Shown: positions 17,895-26,323, counted from the first letter of the stretch. The stretch is 64,000 bases of DNA from Paeniglutamicibacter antarcticus_C (GCF_039544305.1 NZ_BAABLK010000094.1:1-64000); one strand, 5' to 3'. Notes: generated from the letters alone by a model not told the origin. Numbers and translations are program-made.

Positions 17895-18068
17895 TTACTG
17901 CTCGGAGTCGTCCTTGGCCGTATCCGGATCGAAGTCGGCGGGCAACGCCCCGCCCTCGCCCTTCCACCTGGCCAGCTGCCTCTTACTCACCTTGCGCTCA
18001 TCGGTGTTGGGCGTCAGGTTGTTCTCGATTTGCTCATTTTGGTCCGAATTCGATGTTTCATCAGTCAT
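17895..18068 (-). CDS. Small acidic hypothetical protein, 57 aa
   Basis: The frame starts MTDETSNSDQNEQIENNL and ends DFDPDTAKDDSEQ. It is rich in Asn, Asp and Glu with a short basic centre (KVSKRQLARWKGEGG). It is probably disordered. It ends just before a strong terminator in its direction, and the DUF1206 gene ends upstream of it on the other side (84 bases separate the start from that stop). No function is recognised. Confidence 0.5.
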   Translation of the reverse strand: MTDETSNSDQNEQIENNLTPNTDERKVSKRQLARWKGEGGALPADFDPDTAKDDSEQ

Positions 18069-18152
18069 GTTGCCCACGCTAGCCCCTCCGCGGGGTGCCA
18101 GCCGGTTCCACCCCTACTCTGCGCGCGCCGGGCACTGTCCCCGGAGCACACA

Positions 18153-18974
18153 TCACTTCATCTTCACGAACCGGGACTTGGCGATCATGTACAGCCCGTA
18201 GCACCCCAGCCCGATTCCGACGGCGGTCAACAGATAGACTCCATATGGTTGCTCGCGCACTGCCTTGAGCGCACCGTCCAGGCCGGTGGATTTCTCCGGG
18301 TCCGATTGTAGCGTGGTAACGATGACCAAGACCCCGACCAGAGCCAGAGACGCACCCTTGGCCACATAGCCAACAACGCCCAGGACCAAGGTTCCGCGCC
18401 TCAACGGCCTAGAGGCCGGCAAGCTCAGCACCTTGGCAAAGGACCGCATGATGCCCCTGATAACAAAAACCACGCCGGTCACTGAGATACCCACTCCCAC
18501 CAGCAGCAAGATCACCGATCCCCCCGGCATCTCCATGATCTTGGCTGAGGTCCCGCTGCTCGATTCGCTGCTCTCCTTGCGTTTACCCACGGCATAAGAC
18601 GCGAACCAGAATGCCAGGGCAAAAAACACCGCCCCCTGGCCGGCCGCGGAGAGCTTGCGGCCCAGCTTCTTCTTTTTCTCCAGCTCGCGATAGCCAAAGA
18701 CCACTTCACTGAGCTGCCACAAACCCAGGGCAAGGCATGCCGCCGCACCCACCCATAACAGTACGGAGCCTGCCGGTTGGGCCGAGAGTTGGGACATCGC
18801 GCCACCCTTGTCCGCATCCTTGGACTCCCCGAAGGCAAGCTGGATGGCGATGACACCGATCAGCACGTGCAAAACGCCGCTGACCGCGAAGCCGGTCCGG
18901 GCAGTCGCAACGAAGACGCGTGAGTTCGAGGCCTTCTCGACGGCGTCCGCGGCATCGTTCAGGTCTTTCTTGAT
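18153..18974 (-). CDS. DUF1206 family membrane protein
   Basis: The protein (about 273 residues) has six transmembrane helices as three repeats of a two-helix unit: ARTGFAVSGVLHVLIGVIAI and VLLWVGAAACLALGLWQL; then GRKLSAAGQGAVFFALAFWF; and the last pair ending VYLLTAVGIGLGCYGLYMIA. This is the DUF1206 architecture, of unknown function. No ATG, GTG or TTG fits the expected N-terminus. The sequence AGGGGAGG lies seven bases before ATC (18972-18974), which I take as the start. The ATG at 19040 would add 22 residues of poor character. Confidence 0.85.
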   Translation of the reverse strand: MKKDLNDAADAVEKASNSRVFVATARTGFAVSGVLHVLIGVIAIQLAFGESKDADKGGAMSQLSAQPAGSVLLWVGAAACLALGLWQLSEVVFGYRELEKKKKLGRKLSAAGQGAVFFALAFWFASYAVGKRKESSESSSGTSAKIMEMPGGSVILLLVGVGISVTGVVFVIRGIMRSFAKVLSLPASRPLRRGTLVLGVVGYVAKGASLALVGVLVIVTTLQSDPEKSTGLDGALKAVREQPYGVYLLTAVGIGLGCYGLYMIAKSRFVKMK

Positions 18975-19020
18975 GGTGGGTCCTCCCCTTGGGCGCGCAG
19001 TGGCGCAACGATTTGGCAGC

Positions 19021-19187
19021 TTACCCGCTGGTATAGACATCCTGCCACCGTTTCTGGCCCCAGCAAACGGCCTTGCCCGCGGGGTCCGTCCAACTTGCGG
19101 CGACTTTGGTTGTCCCTGCCACTGCGTCGTTCTCCTGGCCTACGCGAAAACGCGTTTCTTCAACAGCCTGGGTGGATCCCGAAGTGG
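19021..19187 (-). other. Intergenic; possible C-terminal remnant
   Basis: The minus frame ending at 19021 reads like a real C-terminus (KVAASWTDPAGKAVCWGQKR near the end), but upstream it runs through the arfB gene in the wrong frame. It may be the tail of a lost or displaced small gene. No family was recognised. Confidence 0.25.
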
Positions 19188-19610
19188 TTATTCGGCCGAT
19201 GGCCGCTGTCGCCGCACCTTGGTGGCCGAACGTTGGGACTTGGCTGCCAGGCGCCGCCTCTGGGAACCCTTGGTCGGCTTCGTCGCACGTCGGCGCGGCC
19301 CGTCCGGCGCAAGCGCGGAGCGCACCATGTCGGCGAGCTTGGCCAGCGCGGTTTCCCGGTTTCGCAGCTGGGAGCGTTGTTCGGAGGCGGCAACGGTCAA
19401 AACCCCTGCAACAAGGCGGGATTTCATCCGCAAGAGCAGGCGCTGGCGTTGCTCGGCGGTCAGTACACGCGAGTCGGTAACGGACCATGACAACTCAACC
19501 CGGCTGTCCGAGGTGTTGACGTGTTGCCCGCCCGGTCCGGACGAGCGCGAGAACCGCCAGTCAAGTTCCGAGGCCGGAATCGTGAGCGTCGGTGAAATCT
19601 CCAGATCCAT
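19188..19610 (-). CDS. arfB: Alternative ribosome-rescue factor ArfB
   Basis: The 140-residue protein carries the class I release-factor motif GGQ (residues 27-29) in FSRSSGPGGQHVNTSDSRVE. It then has the short catalytic domain and a basic C-terminal tail (RRRATKPTKGSQRRRLAAKS) that in ArfB enters the empty mRNA channel of stalled ribosomes. It hydrolyses peptidyl-tRNA on ribosomes lacking a stop codon in the A site. There is no codon-recognition domain, which separates it from RF1 and RF2. The start MDLEISPTLTIP is typical. Confidence 0.93.
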   Translation of the reverse strand: MDLEISPTLTIPASELDWRFSRSSGPGGQHVNTSDSRVELSWSVTDSRVLTAEQRQRLLLRMKSRLVAGVLTVAASEQRSQLRNRETALAKLADMVRSALAPDGPRRRATKPTKGSQRRRLAAKSQRSATKVRRQRPSAE

Positions 19611-19720
19611 GCTTCAAGCATCGCACGAGGTACACCGCCGCCGTGTGAAGGGGGCTTCCACCTACCGCCCCGAGAGCCATACACTGGGCGTCCATCCACT
19701 ATCGGAAGAAGTGAGTGAAG

Positions 19721-19885
19721 ATGACCATTCCGCAACCTCCAGAGCCTCCTGCCGAACCCGACCGCGTTCCCCCGGCTCCGCCCGGGCCACCTCATGATCC
19801 GTCGCCGGAGCCGGGTCCCGATCCGCATGACCCTTTTTCACCAGCCCAGCCAGCTCCACTCGGACCGATTCCGCCGATCAAGTAG
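19721..19885 (+). CDS. Small proline-rich protein, 54 aa
   Basis: The frame encodes 54 residues, about two fifths of them Pro (MTIPQPPEPPAEPDRVPPAP, ending PAPLGPIPPIK). GAAGAAGTGAGTGAAG precedes the ATG, giving a plausible binding site. A perfect 19-bp hairpin lies 18 bases after the stop, as expected for a real short transcription unit. The sequence is too simple to assign; a flexible linker-like or surface peptide is possible. It is divergent from arfB. Confidence 0.5.
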   Translation: MTIPQPPEPPAEPDRVPPAPPGPPHDPSPEPGPDPHDPFSPAQPAPLGPIPPIK

Positions 19886-19903
19886 GAAAAGAATTCACCG
19901 GGT

Positions 19904-19943
19904 AGCGGGCCCGTATCGCCATCCATGGCGATACGGGCCCGCT
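19904..19943 (+). terminator. Perfect 19-bp hairpin terminator
   Basis: Arms 19904-19922 and 19925-19943 are exactly complementary. The two-base gap means the top pairs must open. TGATGTTTGT follows, so it is T-poor. Confidence 0.65.
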
Positions 19944-20571
19944 GATGTTTGTCGTGGGGGTTTGGTTCAGCGCTGGGAAACCCTGCTGGCCTTGACCAAG
20001 AAATCCGTGCCAGGTCTCGGCTCCAGTAGCCGCAACCTACTCAAAGAACTCGTCTGCATCATCGGTGCTGAGGAGTTATATCGGTAGCGTCCCCTTGGTG
20101 AGCAATGCCTGCATCCCCTCGCCTTCGGCTGCCGAACGGGCCCAAATCCATACTCCCCACCTTTGCTGTGTCTGGGAGACAAAGCCGTCCTTCGGCAGCG
20201 AAGGATCCTACCCCGACAGCAAGGCCCAACGGCAACGGCTACCACGCTGGTCAGGAACATCCCGGAATTGGTATCAATAGCAACGAAAGCCACGATCGTT
20301 CCCCCACTGCCTCATGATTATTGCTGGCCTGGTGGCCTGTGTCCATGCACCCCCGATACTTTAGTAAGCAGCGGTCCCGCAAAAGAATGATCGCCGCAAA
20401 GTACCCGAGGAAAACCTCTCTGGCTCAAATTCATGGATCATTTGTTTTGTACCTGATCCACCCAAGAGCCATAGACCGTTGCTGGAAATCCCAATCCGTC
20501 TCAGGCCTCCGATAACGTCATCCGAACACTCGCATCGTTCAGTACCAGCCACCCGGCGAGAGGACCCGGCC
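19944..20571. other. Intergenic with a possible minus-strand remnant
   Basis: No intact gene is seen. On the minus strand, fragments in two frames look protein-like: AFVAIDTNSGMFLTSVVAVA (about 20230-20293) and VSQTQQRWGVWIWARSAAEG (about 20110-20190), ending near 20085. A frameshift would be needed to join them. They may be the remains of a short exported or membrane protein. The last 100 bases presumably hold the promoter of the gene at 20572, but no clear -10/-35 pair was found. Confidence 0.3.
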
Positions 20572-22005
20572 ATGAGGACATCAGAGCAATTCCCAGTACA
20601 GACAATTTCTGCAGCAGAACTCAGCGAGGAGATCCGATCGTTGTGTGCCAAACAGCGGTATTGGGTCACCGGAGAATGCAAGAACCCAAGGCCTAGCAAA
20701 CATAGGTCCTGGACCTTCGATCTGCTCACCAAAGATGTGGATTCGGGAAAAGTTGTCTACACGTCCTGCTGGATTTCTGCTAAGAACGCTACGATAATAA
20801 ACGCGTTTCTGACCCGCCGGGGACCTTCACTCGCCGAAGCCTTAATCGATGGCATGGAACTTATGGTTGATGCTGAACCCCAAATATGGCAGAACACGCT
20901 CCAGCTAACGGTCACACGTATTCGTGAGGGGTTCCTCCCCACCGGTGTTTTTCAGCGTGGCCTCGTGGAGGATTTGGCATCCTTGATGATTGAACATCCT
21001 GACCATTCTCGATTCGGCGCTCCTCGTTCGACTGTCCACTGGCGGGCAAACAATGGCCTTCCGTTTAGCGTGGGACGGCTGGAGCGCCTAACAGTCATAG
21101 GGCCAGAGAGGTCCCAAGGCAGGAACGACTTACAACATGAGTTGGGGAACCGGCTCAATAAAGCCCTGCACATCACCCACCAAAGCATCAACTGGCACCA
21201 AGAAGATGCCGGGTCGCGATTCCGCCAGATCGTTCGAGACGCCAAAGAAGACGGACACACCCTAGTGGTCCTCTTGCGCGGTGGCGGCCACTGGTCGGGC
21301 ATGCAGGCCTTCGAAAGCAGAAAAGTCGCAGAACTCATCATCTGTGCTGAACTACCTATAGTCACGGCGGTTGGCCACGCTGATGATGTTTCGCTAGCGG
21401 ACAGAGCAGCGAGAGCCTCCTTCGTTACACCGACTGCTGTTGCGAATGCGATCAACGGAACTTTCAACGACCAGAAAACCCAAGACCGGTTCGCCCGGAA
21501 TCGACAGGCGCGCACGCAGACCCAGAAAAACATGCCACAGTCCGAGCAAAGGATCCTGGATCTCGAAGCAGATCTTGCCACCAGCAAGAACGATGCAGTT
21601 GACCTGCGGCGAAAGATTGCTGAGCGGAACAACCAGCACGTACAAACCCTCCTGGGCATGGCACAGCGGCGAGTGAGAGGCTATTCGCGGCTATCGACCG
21701 GCGTTGTTATCGTGCTGACGGTCTCCCTGTTTTTTGGCGCCGGAGGATTCCTGGGCTCCTTCGGACTTGATCCCACGCTCACGGCAGTCCTGCTCATGTG
21801 GTGCCTGACTATCGGGGCGGCTTGGCTCGTCGCATGCGGAATCGACAATGCGCGGCAGAATCTTCGCCTTCCTGCCACCAAACCCATGCGATCCCCGCCA
21901 GCGGCATCGACATGGATGACCAAGATCAAGACGGTTCGAAGCGTCCGGAGCCTGAGAAAGCTTCAGTGCCACATCCCACTGAACCAGCCCGATGGAGAAA
22001 TCTAG
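20572..22005 (+). CDS. Membrane-anchored exonuclease VII large subunit (XseA)-like protein
   Basis: The 477-residue protein begins with an OB-fold-like region (residues 10-110) as in XseA. It continues with the XseA nuclease domain: VIGPERSQGRNDLQ (D186), LRGGGHWSGMQAFESRKVAE (R236) and VTAVGHADDVSLADRAARAS (H269, D272), then TPTAVANAI. These match the four positions that, as I recall, are catalytic in E. coli XseA. A coiled coil (about 310-365) follows, as in XseA. Instead of ending, the protein then has two transmembrane helices (about 373-397 and 402-424) and a basic tail. RGGGH replaces the usual RGGGS, and GHAD replaces GHED/GHET. No xseB lies nearby. I chose ATG 20572 for its GAGAGGA site. 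Role is unknown; DNA-end processing at the membrane or phage defence are inferences. Confidence 0.75.
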   Translation: MRTSEQFPVQTISAAELSEEIRSLCAKQRYWVTGECKNPRPSKHRSWTFDLLTKDVDSGKVVYTSCWISAKNATIINAFLTRRGPSLAEALIDGMELMVDAEPQIWQNTLQLTVTRIREGFLPTGVFQRGLVEDLASLMIEHPDHSRFGAPRSTVHWRANNGLPFSVGRLERLTVIGPERSQGRNDLQHELGNRLNKALHITHQSINWHQEDAGSRFRQIVRDAKEDGHTLVVLLRGGGHWSGMQAFESRKVAELIICAELPIVTAVGHADDVSLADRAARASFVTPTAVANAINGTFNDQKTQDRFARNRQARTQTQKNMPQSEQRILDLEADLATSKNDAVDLRRKIAERNNQHVQTLLGMAQRRVRGYSRLSTGVVIVLTVSLFFGAGGFLGSFGLDPTLTAVLLMWCLTIGAAWLVACGIDNARQNLRLPATKPMRSPPAASTWMTKIKTVRSVRSLRKLQCHIPLNQPDGEI

Positions 22006-22757
22006 AAAAGACCGGAGTGCGGCTCGATAAGTTCGGGCCCGTTGTTCCGGACGTTGCCGACAGCGGGATCCACCTCACGCAAGTCCCAGCCGGCGGCAAC
22101 TTCCTGGGCACCGGCGCGGACCATCTCCACCAGCCAGGCCGCATTTTTCTCACCGGGATCCAACCACTGCTCTATCGATTCCTTCGATAGGGGTATCGGC
22201 AAGCGGTCATGCAACCCGTGAAGCTGCTGCAACACTTCTGAATCCGCGTCCGGCCCCGGGGACGGGCCGGTGAGGATCGTGGTGGAAAGCAGCCACTGCT
22301 CCGGGTCCCCGTCCTCCTTGGACGGGTCCTTCCACCACTCGTAGAGCCCGGCGAAGAAGATCAGTGATTCATCGGTCGGATGCACGTAGAAGGGACGCTT
22401 CTTGGCCTTGGGATTCTCCCCCGCCAACCACTCGTAGTACCCCTGGACAGGCACCGCACAGCGCCGGACCTTCACCGCGGAACGGAATGTCGGCTTCTCG
22501 GTCACGGTTTCGCTGCGGGCATTGAAGGCGCGCACACCAACGGCCGGGTCCTTGGCCCACCCCGGGACAAGCCCCCACTTGGCCACGTGTACCTGCCGGT
22601 GCAGCTCCCCCTCGATGAGCCTCTCCAAAACGATCGGCACATCTGTGGTCGGGGCAACGTTCCACGACTGGCGCAGTTCAAGGTTCGCATCGGCTTCTGC
22701 CTCCGCCTCGGCCACCAGGTCCCCAATTGCCTTGGCCATTACATAGCGTCCACACAT
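22002..22757 (-). CDS. SOS response-associated peptidase (SRAP/HMCES/YedK)
   Basis: The 251-residue protein starts MCGRYVMAK, with Cys2 as the residue that cross-links to abasic sites in single-stranded DNA. It carries the family motifs SWNVAPTTDVPIV, KWGLVPGWAKD, FNARSETVTEKPTF, PVQGYYEWL and the late His in GLHDRLPIPLS. SRAP proteins shield abasic sites through a thiazolidine DNA-protein cross-link. It converges with the XseA-like gene and the two stops share the bases CTAG at 22002-22005. Both act on damaged or single-stranded DNA, but convergence argues against co-transcription. Confidence 0.93.
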   Translation of the reverse strand: MCGRYVMAKAIGDLVAEAEAEADANLELRQSWNVAPTTDVPIVLERLIEGELHRQVHVAKWGLVPGWAKDPAVGVRAFNARSETVTEKPTFRSAVKVRRCAVPVQGYYEWLAGENPKAKKRPFYVHPTDESLIFFAGLYEWWKDPSKEDGDPEQWLLSTTILTGPSPGPDADSEVLQQLHGLHDRLPIPLSKESIEQWLDPGEKNAAWLVEMVRAGAQEVAAGWDLREVDPAVGNVRNNGPELIEPHSGLF

Positions 22758-22794
22758 GGAATAAGACTCTCACGTCCATGGTTGTATTTTGGTT

Positions 22795-23073
22795 ATGAGC
22801 CAAATCGAAAAAGAAAAACTTGCCCCCTACGTCCCCGCTGCCGGTGCGGTCACGATGTTCACCACCTCGTGGTGCGGCTACTGCCGTAACCTCAAGCGCC
22901 TCATGGATGCCAAGGGGATCGGCTACACCGAGGTGAACATCGAGGAGGTCGAGGGCACCGCGGAACTGGTGGAAGCCATCAACGGGGGAAACCAAACGGT
23001 CCCCACTTTGGTCTTCCCCGACGGAAGTGCCGCAACAAACCCACGTATTGAGGAAGTTCTCGAGCGGGTCTAG
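22795..23073 (+). CDS. Mycoredoxin (glutaredoxin fold, CGYC)
   Basis: The 92-residue protein has a thioredoxin/glutaredoxin fold with active site TSWCGYCRNLKRL, and the cis-Pro strand QTVPTLVFPDG. CGYC is typical of mycoredoxin-1, which uses mycothiol to reduce protein mixed disulfides in Actinobacteria. I chose ATG 22795; TTG 22789 is two codons upstream. It is divergent from the SRAP gene by 37 bases. The mycothiol-dependent dehydrogenase gene follows on the same strand. Confidence 0.85.
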   Translation: MSQIEKEKLAPYVPAAGAVTMFTTSWCGYCRNLKRLMDAKGIGYTEVNIEEVEGTAELVEAINGGNQTVPTLVFPDGSAATNPRIEEVLERV

Positions 23074-23186
23074 CCCAGCTGTGCTTGGATGGAGGGGGCC
23101 CCGAACGCCAGTCAAGGCGGTCGGTGTCCCCTACACCGTTAAGAACTTAGGTCGTGCTCGTTGCGGCCACGCATGAATGGAGTGAC

Positions 23187-24272
23187 ATGTCACAAAAGGT
23201 TCAGGCCGTCATCGTCCGTGCCAAGGACGCACCCGTTGAGACGGTGACCATCGTTGTTCCGGACCCGGGTCCGGGCGAGGCCGTCGTGGATATCCTCACC
23301 TGCGGGGTGTGCCACACGGATTTGCATTACAAGCTCGGCGGCATCGGCGACGAGTACCCCTACCTGTTGGGCCACGAGGCCACCGCCGTGGTCTCCGACA
23401 TCGGCGAGGGCGTCACCAACGTCGTCATCGGTGACCGGGTCATCTTGAACTGGCGCGCGGTCTGCGGCCAGTGCCGTGCCTGCGCCAAGGGCCAGCCGCA
23501 GTACTGCTTCGATACCCACAACGCCACGCAAAAGATGACTCTTGAGGACGGGACCGAGCTTTCCCCCGCCCTGGGCATCGGTGCCTTCGCAGAAAAGACA
23601 CTGGTTGCCGCCGGCCAGTGCACCAAGGTCGACGAAGATGTCGACCCCGGTGCCGTCGGACTGCTGGGCTGCGGCATCATGGCCGGCATCGGTGCCGCCA
23701 TCAACACCGGTGAGGTCAAGCGCGGGGAGTCCGTGGCCGTGATCGGATGCGGCGGTGTCGGCATCGCCGCGATTGCCGGCGCAAAGCTGGCCGGAGCCAC
23801 CACGATCGTGGCCGTGGACATCGATGACGACAAGCTAGCCATGGCCAAGGACATCGGGGCCACGCACACCGTGAACTCGAAGAACACCGACCCTATCCAG
23901 GGCATCAAGGAACTCACGGGCGGCTTTGGCGCCGATGTGGTCATCGATGCCGTGGGCCGTCCCGAAACCTACAAGCAGGCGTTCTACGCCCGGGACCTCG
24001 CCGGACGGGTGGTCCTGGTGGGTGTTCCGACACCCGAGATGAAGCTGGAGCTTCCGCTGCTGGACATCTTCGGCCAAGGCGGATCGCTGAAGTCCTCCTG
24101 GTACGGGGATTGCCTGCCCTCACGTGACTTCCCGATGCTGGTGGAGCAATACAAGCTCGGCCGCCTGGACCTTGATGCATTCGTCACCGAACGCATCAAG
24201 CTAGGGGACGTCGAAGCAGCCTTCACCAAAATGGGTGAAGGCAAGGTCCTGCGTTCGGTGGTGGAGCTCTAA
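23187..24272 (+). CDS. mscR: S-(hydroxymethyl)mycothiol dehydrogenase
   Basis: The 361-residue zinc-dependent alcohol dehydrogenase has catalytic zinc ligands in CGVCHTDLHYKLG and GHEATAVV, the structural zinc CGQCRACAKGQPQYC, and NAD binding at VAVIGCGGVGIAAIAGAKLA followed by VDIDDDKL. It resembles the class III/MscR enzymes that oxidise the formaldehyde-mycothiol adduct to S-formylmycothiol. GGAGTG precedes ATG 23187. The frame from 23154 adds nothing recognisable. The next gene starts within its stop codon (TAATG), so the two are translationally coupled. Confidence 0.92.
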   Translation: MSQKVQAVIVRAKDAPVETVTIVVPDPGPGEAVVDILTCGVCHTDLHYKLGGIGDEYPYLLGHEATAVVSDIGEGVTNVVIGDRVILNWRAVCGQCRACAKGQPQYCFDTHNATQKMTLEDGTELSPALGIGAFAEKTLVAAGQCTKVDEDVDPGAVGLLGCGIMAGIGAAINTGEVKRGESVAVIGCGGVGIAAIAGAKLAGATTIVAVDIDDDKLAMAKDIGATHTVNSKNTDPIQGIKELTGGFGADVVIDAVGRPETYKQAFYARDLAGRVVLVGVPTPEMKLELPLLDIFGQGGSLKSSWYGDCLPSRDFPMLVEQYKLGRLDLDAFVTERIKLGDVEAAFTKMGEGKVLRSVVEL

Positions 24273-24901
24273 TGAGTGCACAGATCCAAAATATCGTTAC
24301 ATCAGGTACGTTCTCCCTGGACGGGGGTACATGGGAGGTGGACAACAACGTCTGGATCATCGGGGACGATTCCGAGGTCTTCGTGATCGACCCCGCCCAC
24401 GATCCGGCCACGATCAAGGAAGTCGTGGGCAACCGGGCAGTCAAGGCCGTGTTGCTCACCCACGGCCACGACGACCACATCCGCTACGCCCGGGAATTCG
24501 CCGACCTCGTCGAAGCACCGATCCACCTGAATCCCGCCGACACGATGCTCTGGGAGGATGTGTTCCCCGGAACCAGCCCCGACCACGAGATCAACGACGG
24601 AGACAAGTTCGAGATTGCGGGAACCACCTTAGTGGCCCTGCACACCCCCGGACATTCCCCCGGATCGACCTGCTTCTACACTGAGTCGTTGGGTACCCTG
24701 TTTTCCGGGGACACGTTGTTCAACGGCGGTCCCGGGGCGACGGGGCGCAGCTACTCGAGTTTCGATACCATCGTCGAATCGATCCGCGAACGGCTACTCC
24801 CCTTGCCCGGGGAAACCGTGGTGAACACCGGACACGGCGACGCAACCACCATCGGAGCCGAAGCCCCGAACTTGGACGAGTGGATCAAGCGCGGCCACTA
24901 G
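24272..24901 (+). CDS. MBL-fold metallohydrolase next to mscR
   Basis: The 209-residue protein has the metallo-beta-lactamase metal site: THGHDDHIR (HxHxDH), the later His in HTPGHSPGS, Asp in FSGDTLFNGG and the final His in TGHGDATTIG. This is the glyoxalase II-like subgroup. Its coupling to mscR (start overlaps the mscR stop) suggests it hydrolyses S-formylmycothiol or a related mycothiol thioester, completing formaldehyde oxidation to formate. That role is inferred from context. The hairpin at 24923-24962 follows. Confidence 0.9.
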   Translation: MSAQIQNIVTSGTFSLDGGTWEVDNNVWIIGDDSEVFVIDPAHDPATIKEVVGNRAVKAVLLTHGHDDHIRYAREFADLVEAPIHLNPADTMLWEDVFPGTSPDHEINDGDKFEIAGTTLVALHTPGHSPGSTCFYTESLGTLFSGDTLFNGGPGATGRSYSSFDTIVESIRERLLPLPGETVVNTGHGDATTIGAEAPNLDEWIKRGH

Positions 24902-24922
24902 GGCACCGCACTTTTCAAACGG

Positions 24923-24962
24923 GTGGGCGGCAGTGACCGGAAAACCGGATCCTGCCGCCCAC
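24923..24962 (+). terminator. Hairpin after the mscR unit
   Basis: An 11-bp stem (24923-24933 with 24952-24962) encloses a second small hairpin (CCGGAAAACCGG). No T run follows. It is placed as a terminator for the mscR-MBL pair. Confidence 0.55.
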
Positions 24963-25153
24963 ACCCTGCACATGGGGCTTCGAGTCACCGGCGAACCGGT
25001 GGAAGGCAACCTATGTGGATCACGCATCAGTGTGCTGACTTGACATTCCCTGCGTATCCTCGGTTGCGCGCAACGGTCGCCGCAGCTAAGCCGCAAGGCA
25101 CATCGTTGCAGGCATCCCTCCCGTTAGGCGGCCAAAAATGGGAGACTCAAATC

Positions 25154-25882
25154 ATGACTAGCTCCGATTCCCGTACCCTGCCGTACCGTGGGCAGTCTTT
25201 GGCCGACCAAGTCATGAACTACGTGCGCCACGCCGTGCTCACGGGCGAAATGAAAACCGGACAGCTCTACAGCGTTCACCAGCTGGCGGAGTTGCTCGGC
25301 GTCTCGCGCTCGCCGGTCCGCCAAGGGCTGCTGAACCTCGAAGAGGCCGGGCTGATTGAATTCTCCCGCAACCGCGGATTCCGCGTGGTATCGACAAGTC
25401 CCCACGACATGGCCGAGATTTTCTCGCTCCGGCTGGCGATCGAGGTGCCCGCGGCCCAACGCGCCGCCCGGGCCTGCACCGAGGAACTCGCCACAGGGAT
25501 GGACACCCTCGAGGCCCGAATGCAGGTGGCCTCCGAGGATGACGCCGAAGAACTCTTCTTCTCCCTGGATCACCAACTACACGAGTTGATCATGGGTGCT
25601 GCACGTTCTCACCGCGGCCGAGAGATTGTCAGCAGGCTCCGCGGTGCAACCCGTATGCAGGGCGTTTCAACCGCGGGCAAGGAACGAACACTCCAAGACA
25701 TCCTGGCCGAGCATACCCCGGTCATCGAGGCCATCAAGTCCGGCCAAGCCGAAGAAGCCGCAACGGCCATGCGGAGACATCTCACCACCACCGGCCAACT
25801 GCTGGTGGCCCAAGCCATCGATGACCAGGGAATGGATCTCGATGCCGATGAGTTGTGGCGCGACTACACCGAAGACTACTGA
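25154..25882 (+). CDS. GntR family transcriptional regulator (FCD type)
   Basis: The 242-residue protein has the GntR winged helix at residues 13-75 (LADQVMNYVRHAVLTGEMKT, then LAELLGVSRSPVRQGLLNLE) and an all-helical FCD ligand domain with metal-ligand-like residues (LRLAIEVPAAQRAA, DHQLHELIM, EHTPVIEAI, MRRHLTTTGQ). It probably responds to an organic acid. ATG 25154 has GGGAG upstream; the frame opens at 24923 but overlaps a terminator. No adjacent operon shows an obvious target. The gene at 26009 follows on the same strand after 126 bases. Confidence 0.9.
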   Translation: MTSSDSRTLPYRGQSLADQVMNYVRHAVLTGEMKTGQLYSVHQLAELLGVSRSPVRQGLLNLEEAGLIEFSRNRGFRVVSTSPHDMAEIFSLRLAIEVPAAQRAARACTEELATGMDTLEARMQVASEDDAEELFFSLDHQLHELIMGAARSHRGREIVSRLRGATRMQGVSTAGKERTLQDILAEHTPVIEAIKSGQAEEAATAMRRHLTTTGQLLVAQAIDDQGMDLDADELWRDYTEDY

Positions 25883-26008
25883 CCTTCCCGCCCGCATCCG
25901 GCACGGACCACCCAAGGAAAATCGTCTCGTGGATGAAAAAGGTTTCCAGTTCCATGCGGTTGTGGGTCCATCGCGGGACCCCATGCCACCGGATGGCACA
26001 CTTGAATC

Positions 26009-26323
26009 ATGGATGAACCTCTCGACGCTAGCCCGCAACCCCTGCCGCCTTCCCGGGGCCGCCTGCCGATGATCGCCGGGATCCTGGCGGCGCTTGCGCT
26101 GGTTGCAGGCGTCGCGACGTTGATCGCCTCAAACGGGCAGGAGATGGAATCGTTCGGTTGGTTCGCCTATGCGCCGTTGAACGAGGAGTTGAGCAAGGAC
26201 ACGTTCACCCCGGCCATCCACTTTGTGAGCACGCAACAAATCATTGGTTGGTTGTTCCTCGCTGTGGCAGCCTGTGCCGCGGCGTTCCGGGCAGGACTGG
26301 CTTTGGCCCGTCGCCAGCGCTGA
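26009..26323 (+). CDS. Small membrane protein, two TM segments
   Basis: The 104-residue protein has a Pro-rich N-terminus and a first helix (MIAGILAALALVAGVATLIA). An external loop of about 35 residues follows, with Trp, Tyr and several acidic residues, then a second helix (IIGWLFLAVAACAAAFRAGL) and a basic end ALARRQR. Both ends should face the cytoplasm. No binding site of normal strength precedes the ATG. It converges with the lipoate ligase gene (one base between). The family is not recognised. Confidence 0.65.
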   Translation: MDEPLDASPQPLPPSRGRLPMIAGILAALALVAGVATLIASNGQEMESFGWFAYAPLNEELSKDTFTPAIHFVSTQQIIGWLFLAVAACAAAFRAGLALARRQR

